Below are positions 1 through 6,083 of a stretch of DNA of 9,867 nucleotides, piece after piece (within the stretch, counting starts at the first letter, position 1; every line of letters starts with the position of its first letter). The position numbers and the translations under genes were made by a program. The notes below the pieces were generated by a model. That model saw nothing but the letters and a program-made list of their open reading frames with translations, ran no database searches and was not told the origin of the DNA. Source of the DNA: Deltaproteobacteria bacterium (lineage in GTDB: Bacteria; Desulfobacterota; DSM-4660; Desulfatiglandales; B25-G16); the NCBI GenBank assembly GCA_020348625.1, contig CP070752.1, forward strand, positions 1,129,332 through 1,139,198, given 5' to 3'.

Positions 1-69
1 ATACAGCTCATCCGAAACGTTATTAACCTGATAAATAGGGCCCCTGGCAGTACACAGAGAACGACATAA
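1..69 (+). CDS. TRAP transporter small permease (DctQ-like), C-terminal tail, partial
   Basis: Only the last 22 codons and the TAA stop at 67-69 are present; the start lies before the window. This is the only + frame open across the first 69 bases, since the other two stop within the first 30 bases. The tail begins IQLIRNVINLI and ends in a short polar stretch, which resembles the end of the last membrane helix of DctQ proteins. The stop lies 22 bases before the dctM start, and dctQ normally sits directly upstream of dctM. DctQ is a four-helix membrane subunit that pairs with DctM and the periplasmic binding protein DctP. The call rests mainly on position, because the fragment is too short for family assignment by itself. 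Confidence 0.55.
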   Translation: MQLIRNVINLINRAPGSTQRTT

Positions 70-91
70 ACAGGATGGCAAGATTTAAGAC

Positions 92-1405
92 ATGGATCCC
101 TTAATACTCGCTGGCTTGATAACAGGGTTATTGTTGCTGCTCATAGTCATAGGTATGCCAATTGCCTTCGCCATGGCAATAGCTGGAAGTCTTGGGATTG
201 TCTTTATCGGGGGCAAGGCGACAGTGCTGTACACATTAGGGACCTACCCGGTCAGCCGCTGTGCCACTTTTGCTCTAACGGTTATTCCATTATTTATCTT
301 TATGGGGAACCTGGCTTCTGCTGCTGGTATTGCTACAGATGCATTCAATATGGCTAACAAGTGGCTGGGACGGCTAAAGGGTGGACTGGCTATGGTCACC
401 ATAGGTGCCTGTGGCATATTTGCTGCAACCACCGGCTCCAGTACGGCTGAGGCAGCCGCTATGGGGAAAATAGCGATTCCTGAGATGAGAAAGCGTGGCT
501 ATGATTTAAGATTGGCTGCTGGCTCGGTGGCTTGCGCCGGAACATTGGGGATGCTTATACCCCCGAGTATTAGCCTTGTTATCTATGGCGTTGTAGCCGC
601 CGAATCGATAGGCAAGCTGTTCATAGGCGGTCTGTTGCCGGGCATACTCAGCGTCATTATTTATATGGCTATGGTCTACGTTAGGGTCAGCGCGAATCCG
701 AATCTAGCGCCCAAGACAGAAAAAGCAAGCTGGAAGGAGAGGGCGCGTTCCCTTTGGCAAGGGTGGGGAATTCTATTGTTATTTCTGACCGTTATCGGCG
801 GATTATATACGGGACTTGCCACCCCGTCACAGATTGGCGCTTTGGGTTGCTTCGTGGCTTTAGGGTTGGTATTGCTGGCAATATGGCGAGGAAGCTCCAG
901 CTGGGCGAGGCTGAAGAACTCGCTTGTAGACACAGGCGAGCTCTGCGCGATGATCTTCGCCTTTGTAATAGGTGCGGGACTTTATAGCCTCTTTATAACA
1001 ATGACCGGAGCCGTTCCTTGGCTTGTTGGGTTCGCATCGGGCCTACCAATTCCAAGGCAAACATTACTGATGATAATTCTTTTCTTTTATCTCCCGCTGG
1101 GTATGTTCTTCGACCCTCTGGCTATGATTTTGGTGACGGTACCGATTGTCCATCCTATCATTGTTCAAGGCCTGGGGTATGACTCTGTCTGGTTCGGTAT
1201 CATACTGGTCAAAATGATAGAAATATCAGTAATAACACCGCCGATGGGCCTTAATCTCTACGTGATAAAGGGTCTGTTTCCTGACATAAGCTTGGAAGAT
1301 GTTGTGTTTGGTTCTTTGTGGTTTCTGGTTATGGACATGGTAACCGTTGCCATTCTGATTGCCTTTCCCTCAATAGTTACTTGGTTACCGAGTAGGATGA
1401 GTTAG
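92..1405 (+). CDS. dctM: TRAP transporter large permease, DctM family
   Basis: This 437-residue polytopic inner-membrane protein has the normal DctM length. It is the ion-coupled channel subunit of a tripartite ATP-independent periplasmic transporter, which usually imports organic acids. Family hallmarks are visible in order: TVIPLFIFMGNLA at 63-75, a GSSTAEAAAMG stretch near 115-125 followed by IPEM and GYD, LIPPSI at 155-160, TPSQIGALG near 244-252, LPLGMFFDP at 335-342 and ITPPMGLNLY at 381-390. The fourth residue of the TPSQ segment is Q, where many homologues have E. The ATG at 92 is the first possible start, because an in-frame TAA lies at 86-88. The next methionine (residue 22) is inside the conserved first helix. 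The ribosome binding site is weak: AGGA at 72-75 is 16 bases from the start. A probable dctQ tail ends just upstream; dctP is not in the window. The substrate cannot be read from this subunit. Confidence 0.95.
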   Translation: MDPLILAGLITGLLLLLIVIGMPIAFAMAIAGSLGIVFIGGKATVLYTLGTYPVSRCATFALTVIPLFIFMGNLASAAGIATDAFNMANKWLGRLKGGLAMVTIGACGIFAATTGSSTAEAAAMGKIAIPEMRKRGYDLRLAAGSVACAGTLGMLIPPSISLVIYGVVAAESIGKLFIGGLLPGILSVIIYMAMVYVRVSANPNLAPKTEKASWKERARSLWQGWGILLLFLTVIGGLYTGLATPSQIGALGCFVALGLVLLAIWRGSSSWARLKNSLVDTGELCAMIFAFVIGAGLYSLFITMTGAVPWLVGFASGLPIPRQTLLMIILFFYLPLGMFFDPLAMILVTVPIVHPIIVQGLGYDSVWFGIILVKMIEISVITPPMGLNLYVIKGLFPDISLEDVVFGSLWFLVMDMVTVAILIAFPSIVTWLPSRMS

Positions 1406-1452
1406 GGATTTTGAGGTGTCAGAATCAGTGAAAAGGGATTGGGCTGATAAGA

Positions 1453-1575
1453 ATGAGTACCGACAAGAATATATGTTGTTGCCAAGAAGTTTTTTCAGGG
1501 GTTACTCTAGAAGAACGTTGGACCGGCCAGCGGCTCATGATTGGGCACCAAGAGATGGTCCGAGGAAAAGAGTAG
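1453..1575 (+). CDS. Possible 40-residue ORF between dctM and the DapA-like gene; unrecognised
   Basis: This short ORF opens at ATG 1453 and ends at TAG 1573-1575. It encodes a polar 40-residue peptide with three consecutive cysteines near residues 8-10 and no membrane helix. I recognise no family. Only a poor purine-rich stretch lies upstream (GGGATTGGG around 1436-1444), so translation is doubtful. It occupies over half of the 215-base gap. The rest of the gap shows only the GAGG at 1607-1610 that serves the next gene. It is most likely a chance ORF and is listed so the gap is documented. Confidence 0.15.
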   Translation: MSTDKNICCCQEVFSGVTLEERWTGQRLMIGHQEMVRGKE

Positions 1576-1620
1576 CTTGTACAATCATGTAAAGACAAAA
1601 GGATACGAGGTACTTGAGAG

Positions 1621-2634
1621 ATGTCAAATGATAAGTTCGGCACGAAGTTTGATCGCCTTTACGTGGCAGTCGTAACTCCCTACAAAGAGGATTACGAGGT
1701 TGACGAACCAGCCCTGCGCAGTCTCTTGCAATACTTCATGCAACCAAAGTTCGTGGATGCAGGTGGTGCTATCGTCATTAATCCTGAGGCGGGTGAACTG
1801 TTTTATCTCAGCCGTAAAGAGAAGAGGAGAAATGTGGAGATAGCTGTGGAGGAGTGCGGTGGCAAGGTTCCCATTTTTGCGGGAGTGTTCGACCTTAGAA
1901 CTGAGGATTCGGTGAAGGTGGCTATTGATGCTAAAGATGTAGGCGCTGATGGACTATTTCTCATGCCGCCTGGAGGCACAATCGAGGTTTCATCCGCTTG
2001 GGATTCCGATAAGTACCCGGAAGTCTGGATTGATATGGCCAAGGCTCAGTTACAAGCAGCAGACCTCCCAGCTATCACGCACCCCGCCGCGCCCTACACG
2101 TTAACCTTCGGCCCGGCGTTACCTTTAGACGCAACACTGGAGATGTGCCGCCAAATTCCTAACATAATTGGATGGAAGATGTTTCAAAGCTACACCGGCT
2201 CCCGAATCATAGCGAGGGCGTTGAGAGCACTGGACCGGCATGTCGCAGTTCTGCCTGCGTTGGCTACTCTATACCATGAGAATTTGGCTACTGGTTACTT
2301 TGACGGCACTGTTACCGGATCGTTCAACTATGCTATGGAACCGATGATTGATCACATAAACGCTTGGAAGCGTAACGACCTAGATGAGGCGCTCAGAATC
2401 TGGAAATCTGGCTTGGAAGATCTTCATGAATATGTTTACGCTGAACTTGCACGGCTCCACGTGAAGTACAAAATCGCTTCCTGGATTAGAGGGCTAATAC
2501 CTTTGCCATTTATGCGGCCTCCGGTGCCGAAGCCAAAGAAGGAGGAGATATTGACGATAAGGGGTCTCTTAACCAACGCCGGATTAAGCGTCATTCCAGA
2601 AAGGGAATTCAATCGGGTAATCGCTGGACTGTGA
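1621..2634 (+). CDS. DapA / N-acetylneuraminate lyase superfamily aldolase or hydratase
   Basis: This 337-residue TIM-barrel protein belongs to the class I aldolase superfamily of dihydrodipicolinate synthase and sialic-acid lyase, which act on pyruvate or other 2-oxoacids through a lysine Schiff base. Visible family signs: VAVVTPY at 15-21, the strand-2 motif as INPEAGE at 53-59 (usually GTTGE), an AGVF segment at 87-90, NIIGWK at 181-186 with K186 as the predicted Schiff-base lysine, and GTVTGSFNY at 229-237. The C-terminal RPPVPKPKKEE segment near 299-309 also fits. The strand that normally carries the YNxP tyrosine reads THPAAP at 153-158, so that tyrosine seems absent. It is longer than bacterial DapA (about 290-300 residues) and nearer to hydratase-aldolases of aromatic degradation (about 330). 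The start is well placed: GAGG at 1607-1610 is 10 bases from the ATG. A role in lysine synthesis is unlikely given the neighbours and motif changes. The substrate is unknown. Confidence 0.9.
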   Translation: MSNDKFGTKFDRLYVAVVTPYKEDYEVDEPALRSLLQYFMQPKFVDAGGAIVINPEAGELFYLSRKEKRRNVEIAVEECGGKVPIFAGVFDLRTEDSVKVAIDAKDVGADGLFLMPPGGTIEVSSAWDSDKYPEVWIDMAKAQLQAADLPAITHPAAPYTLTFGPALPLDATLEMCRQIPNIIGWKMFQSYTGSRIIARALRALDRHVAVLPALATLYHENLATGYFDGTVTGSFNYAMEPMIDHINAWKRNDLDEALRIWKSGLEDLHEYVYAELARLHVKYKIASWIRGLIPLPFMRPPVPKPKKEEILTIRGLLTNAGLSVIPEREFNRVIAGL

Positions 2635-2864
2635 CTTTGTCTTGCATGATGGCTCAACATAAGGCCTGAGTCGAGCGAATATGAGCTAATCTTTGTGGTT
2701 TCAAGTTAATTTGCCTGGGGTTTCCAAAGCTCCTGCATAAAAGGCTTCCCGTTGCCTTACTACTCCGAGGTACAGGCAAAACAGTATTTCGCCCTTCACA
2801 AGAGAAAAATAGTCCGGTGGATAAAGATGCTAGATTCGTAAAAGCATAGTGGAGAGAGATCGCG

Positions 2865-5603
2865 ATGAAAATCAATTTCATCTTGAATAGTGAGATTACT
2901 GAAGTCGAGGTTGATCCCAAGAGGAGCCTTTTGGATGTCCTAAGGGAAGATCTGCATCTTACCGGAACAAAACGTGGATGCGATGGTGGGGAGTGTGGTG
3001 CGTGCTCGGTTCTCGTAAACGGAAAGATCCGACTTTCTTGTTCAATCCCTGTTGGGAAGATAGCCGGAAAAGAAATATTGACAATCGAAGGGCTGGGAAC
3101 CCAGGATAATCTGCACCCTATCCAAGAGGCGTTTATTGAAACTGGGGCGATCCAATGTGGTTTTTGTACCCCGGGAATGATCCTTGCCACAAAAGCTTTG
3201 TTGGACAAAAACCCGAGCCCATCTCTTGTGGAAACCAAAAAAGCACTCGCCCGAAACCTCTGTCGTTGCACGGGTTATGTAAAGATTTTCGATGCGGTGC
3301 GGCTTGCATCCAAACGAATGGAAGACCCTAAAATCTCACCAAGATATGAGCCGGAGGAGAATGTTGTAGGAAAGAACGTGCCCATGTTGGATGCCGCGGG
3401 AAAAGCCACCGGGACAGCTAAATATGGTGACGACCTGTTTTTTCCGGAAATAGTCTATGCCAAAGTGGTTCGCAGCCCTTATGCCCATGCTGAGCTTCGT
3501 GGGATAGATACACGGCCTGCCTTAACTATGCCGGGTGTTCACGCAGTATTCACAGCAGCGGATATCACCGGCCCTAATGCCTACGGCCAATTTGTGAAGG
3601 ACTGGCCAGTTCTCTGTCGCGATCGAGTGCGTTTTTTGGGTGCTCCGGTTGCCCTGGTGGTAGCGGATACAGAGAAACAAGCTATAGAGGCCTGTTCGCG
3701 CGTAGAAGTCGATTACCGACCTCTCCCCCCCGTTTTTGATGCCCTGGAAGCCATGATAGAGACATCGCCCAAGCTTTATCCCGCCGGCAACATCTGCTCT
3801 GTAAATAGGATCACAACGGGTAATGTGGAGTCGGGTTTTGAGGAATCAGAGCACATCCTAGAAAAGACTTATGCAACCCATTTTGTGGAACATGCTTACA
3901 TGGAACCAGAGGCAGGGGTGGGATACATCGATGAAGATGGTCGAGTAGTCGTGTCAGCAGGCACTCAGAAGGTCCACGATGTACAGAGTGAAATTGCCTA
4001 TGCCCTGAATCTTAAGAAGGAGCAGGTAAGGGTAATTCAAACCAAGACAGGCGGGGGTTTTGGTGGTAAGCATGAAATAGAAATGCACTGTCTTCTGGCT
4101 TTAGCTGCCTTTAAGCTTCGGCGTCCGGTAAAAATACGTTACAGCCGCAAGGAATCCATGGCAACAAGTACCAAGCGTCATCCGTTCCGGCTTGATTTGA
4201 AAATAGGGGTCAGGAAGGATGGAATGCTAAGCGCGATCTCTTCACACTCTATTGCAAACACTGGGGCTCATGCCGGCCCTGGACCTGGAGTATTCGCCCG
4301 CGCTCTACTTCATGCCACGGGACCATATCATTTCCCCAATGCGGATGTTTCAGTTACAGGAGTCTTTACCAACAATCCCCCGGCCGGAGGAATGAGGGGG
4401 TTTGGCGTCCCCCAAGTCGCCTTCGCTATTGAGTCTCAGTTGGATCAATTGGCCCAGGAGTTGGGTATGGATCCCTGGGAGTTGCGACACAAGAATTCTT
4501 ATACCTCAGAACACATCCTGCCCACAGGTCATGCACTTCTAGGTAATGTTGAAATACGCAAGTGCTTGGAGGTTATCAAACCTTATTATGATTCCATCAA
4601 GGCCGACGTGGCAAAGAAAAATGGTTCTTCGAATGGCATTCGTTATGGACTGGGTCTTGCTGCTGCAATGTATGGTATTGGGATGACAGGAGTGCAATTT
4701 CCGGGAAGGGCCTTGGTTTCCTTCGGAGAGGATGGAATCCTTGTGGTTCGTGCCGGTGTCGCGGATATGGGTCAAGGATCACTTACGGGCTTAAGCCAAA
4801 TGGCGGCCGATGAATTTGGTATCCCCTTCCATAAGGTTAAAATATTTTCCACAGACACGTTAACCGAACCTGATTCTGGCCCCACGGCAGCAAGCCGACA
4901 GATGTTCTTCACGGGAAAGGTTGTTTGTGGCGCAATACAAAAAATCAAAGACATGATGGTGGAAGTGTCTTCTCAAATATTTAAGAGAAGGGTTGAAAAA
5001 TTAGCCATTCGCTATGCTGCGGAAGGCGCCCTCATTTATCCGGAAGATGAAAGAAGGTTAGCTATTTCGATTGAGAATTTTGTGAACTTGGCGAGAAAAA
5101 GGGGGGTGATTCTGGAAGCAGAGGACATTTATGATCCGGGGGTAACATCTTTCGATCACGAGACCGGGAGAGGACAGCCTTATCCCGCTTACACCTATGC
5201 AACCCAAGTGACGGAAGTCTCCGTCAACGAAAGTAACGGCAAAATTGAGGTACTCCGGGTTATTGCTGCGCAAGATGTCGGTCGAGCAATTAACCCGAGA
5301 ATTGTTGAAGGCCAGCTTGAAGGGTCGATTGTTATGGGGATAGGACCAGTGTTAGGGGAGAAGTTTATTCTTGGAAAGACGGAGTCTTTTGCCACTTACC
5401 CAATCCCCCGAAGCACAGATATCCCGGAGATTACAACCATCTTGGTTGAAAACGATGAGCCAGGAGCTCCTTTTGGAGCGAAGGGAGTTGCGGAAGCAGC
5501 GCTCGTTCCAACGGCACCGGCCCTCCTAAACGCAATTGCCAATGCTACCGGCGTTTGCTTCAACGAAATCCCCGTGGATGTGAACCGCTTGATACGCAAA
5601 TAG
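2865..5603 (+). CDS. Mop-type molybdenum aldehyde oxidoreductase, [2Fe-2S]2-Moco fusion without FAD domain
   Basis: This 912-residue enzyme belongs to the xanthine oxidase family and has the single-chain layout of Desulfovibrio gigas aldehyde oxidoreductase (Mop, about 907 residues). Residues 1-75 form a plant-type [2Fe-2S] domain with C39, C44, C47 and C59. Residues 80-150 form the helical [2Fe-2S] domain with C98, C101, C133 and C135. The rest is the two-part Mo-cofactor domain: GTQKVHD at 366-371, GGGFGGKHE at 396-403, PPAGGMRGFG at 505-514, MGQGS at 635-639 and GAKGVAEAAL at 871-880, where E877 matches the catalytic glutamate that activates the Mo-bound water. The family oxidises aldehydes or N-heterocycles with water as oxygen donor. 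The FAD domain is absent, so electrons probably leave to ferredoxin or flavodoxin rather than NAD. GGAG at 2851-2854 is 10 bases from the ATG. All cofactor motifs are intact. Substrate is not determinable; aldehyde is the default. The protein is cytoplasmic, with no signal peptide. Confidence 0.93.
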   Translation: MKINFILNSEITEVEVDPKRSLLDVLREDLHLTGTKRGCDGGECGACSVLVNGKIRLSCSIPVGKIAGKEILTIEGLGTQDNLHPIQEAFIETGAIQCGFCTPGMILATKALLDKNPSPSLVETKKALARNLCRCTGYVKIFDAVRLASKRMEDPKISPRYEPEENVVGKNVPMLDAAGKATGTAKYGDDLFFPEIVYAKVVRSPYAHAELRGIDTRPALTMPGVHAVFTAADITGPNAYGQFVKDWPVLCRDRVRFLGAPVALVVADTEKQAIEACSRVEVDYRPLPPVFDALEAMIETSPKLYPAGNICSVNRITTGNVESGFEESEHILEKTYATHFVEHAYMEPEAGVGYIDEDGRVVVSAGTQKVHDVQSEIAYALNLKKEQVRVIQTKTGGGFGGKHEIEMHCLLALAAFKLRRPVKIRYSRKESMATSTKRHPFRLDLKIGVRKDGMLSAISSHSIANTGAHAGPGPGVFARALLHATGPYHFPNADVSVTGVFTNNPPAGGMRGFGVPQVAFAIESQLDQLAQELGMDPWELRHKNSYTSEHILPTGHALLGNVEIRKCLEVIKPYYDSIKADVAKKNGSSNGIRYGLGLAAAMYGIGMTGVQFPGRALVSFGEDGILVVRAGVADMGQGSLTGLSQMAADEFGIPFHKVKIFSTDTLTEPDSGPTAASRQMFFTGKVVCGAIQKIKDMMVEVSSQIFKRRVEKLAIRYAAEGALIYPEDERRLAISIENFVNLARKRGVILEAEDIYDPGVTSFDHETGRGQPYPAYTYATQVTEVSVNESNGKIEVLRVIAAQDVGRAINPRIVEGQLEGSIVMGIGPVLGEKFILGKTESFATYPIPRSTDIPEITTILVENDEPGAPFGAKGVAEAALVPTAPALLNAIANATGVCFNEIPVDVNRLIRK

Positions 5604-5701
5604 ATGGATACAGAAAGGGGCACCCTGGTCAGTGAAGCACGGATGTGGAGTTTATGTGGCTCTGTAAACGCTTCTATTGGCTTGTTTTCCTGGACTTCGG
5701 G

Positions 5702-5744
5702 ATCAGGGGGCACGATTAGGGGATTCCCCAGGCGCGCCTCTGAT
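5702..5744 (+). other. Nested imperfect stem-loop downstream of the Mo enzyme
   Basis: Bases 5702-5714 pair with 5733-5744: ATCAGGGG pairs with CCTCTGAT (one G-T wobble). After a bulged G at 5710 the stem continues with CACG against CGCG, with one mismatch. Inside the loop lies the perfect palindrome GGGGATTCCCC at 5719-5729, and GGCGCGCC at 5731-5738 is also self-complementary. It begins about 100 bases after the upstream stop codon and lacks a following T-run, so it does not look like a standard intrinsic terminator. It could be a Rho-associated 3' end, an RNA-stabilising hairpin or an operator. The pairing is visible in the sequence; the role is unknown. Confidence 0.4.
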
Positions 5745-5810
5745 AGTTTAGCTCAAGTCGTTTTGCGGGCTTCTTCCATCACCCTGTTGTATAGTGATGA
5801 TGTCATTTTT

Positions 5811-5838
5811 TTGTCTTGAAATCGCTCTGTTCTATATT
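5811..5838 (+). promoter_or_regulatory. Candidate sigma70-like promoter
   Basis: TTGTCT at 5811-5816 (4 of 6 to TTGACA) is followed after 16 bases by TATATT at 5833-5838 (5 of 6 to TATAAT). The surroundings are rich in T. It lies 45 bases before the small ORF at 5883 and about 245 bases before the BamB-like gene, so it could drive both. The prediction is by eye in a 480-base gap, and organisms of unknown GC and sigma factors give many chance matches. Confidence 0.35.
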
Positions 5839-5844
5839 TCCGCT

Positions 5845-5879
5845 CCTACACTTCCTACATCGGTTTTTTAAGGAGTAGG
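5845..5879 (+). promoter_or_regulatory. Potential hairpin covering the ribosome binding site of the 5883 ORF
   Basis: CCTAC at 5845-5849 can pair with GTAGG at 5875-5879, and TCCT at 5853-5856 with AGGA at 5871-5874. This gives nine pairs with a three-base bulge and a 14-base loop. The 3' arm contains the AAGGAG ribosome binding site (5870-5875), so folding would hide it. This could allow translational control by an RNA-binding protein, ligand or temperature. It could equally be chance complementarity to a Shine-Dalgarno sequence. Confidence 0.28.
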
Positions 5880-5882
5880 TGG

Positions 5883-6023
5883 ATGACTATCATTGGCGGA
5901 GGGGGCAAGAAATACATCATCAAATGGCAGGGAAATAAGCCTGGAGGCCTCAAGACAATTGACCATTATTGCACAAGTAATGTCACGCACTTAGAGACAA
6001 GACACTCTGTGGGCTTCGGCTAG
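5883..6023 (+). CDS. Small ORF, 46 residues, strong ribosome binding site; unrecognised
   Basis: The ATG at 5883 follows AAGGAG (5870-5875) with a seven-base spacer, close to the ideal for bacteria and better placed than the ribosome binding site of most long genes here. The ORF ends at TAG 6021-6023. The peptide is basic, starting MTIIGGGGKKYIIKW, with a single cysteine near residue 30 and no membrane helix. I recognise no family. It ends 60 bases before the BamB-like gene, so it could be a small protein in that unit, a translated leader, or the remnant of a longer gene. The strong ribosome binding site and upstream promoter candidate favour translation; the short length and lack of a family argue against confidence. 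Confidence 0.35.
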   Translation: MTIIGGGGKKYIIKWQGNKPGGLKTIDHYCTSNVTHLETRHSVGFG

Positions 6024-6083
6024 AACCATACGCATCAATAGTTGGGGGAGGTGTTAGGGACCAGGTAGGAGGACGACGAAGTA

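Larger units (their letters stand above)
5604..6083. other. 480-base gap between the Mo enzyme and the BamB-like enzyme
   Basis: No long gene is visible here. The gap contains a nested stem-loop at 5702-5744, a sigma70-like promoter candidate at 5811-5838, a fold that could cover a ribosome binding site at 5845-5879, and a 46-codon ORF at 5883-6023. The final 60 bases are purine-rich and hold AGGAGG at 6067-6072, the ribosome binding site of the downstream gene. An ORF continuing in frame directly after the Mo-enzyme stop (5604-5819) has no family features. I see no transposase, tRNA, CRISPR repeat or tandem repeat. Confidence 0.7.

Noticed and set aside
1518..1560. Inverted repeat GGACC / GGTCC between dctM and the DapA-like gene as an operator
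   Set aside because: The arms are only five bases and over 30 bases apart, which is expected by chance.
2745..2765. AAGGC / GCCTT hairpin as a terminator after the DapA-like gene
   Set aside because: It has a five-pair stem with no T-run following, so it does not meet the intrinsic terminator pattern.
2654..3271. 205-codon ORF on the - strand
   Set aside because: It overlaps the [2Fe-2S] domains of the Mo enzyme, whose cysteine motifs are unambiguous, and its translation shows no family features. It is a shadow frame.
5604..5819. 71-codon ORF starting with the codon directly after the Mo-enzyme TAG and in the same frame; possible stop-codon readthrough extension
   Set aside because: The Mo enzyme is already full length for the Mop family, the extension has no family features, and it contains the stem-loop region. 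There is no sign of pyrrolysine or recoding elements.
5604..6083. Molybdenum/tungsten cofactor riboswitch in the gap before the tungsten enzyme
   Set aside because: The location would suit one, but I could not recognise the conserved core by eye. A covariance-model search is needed before any claim.
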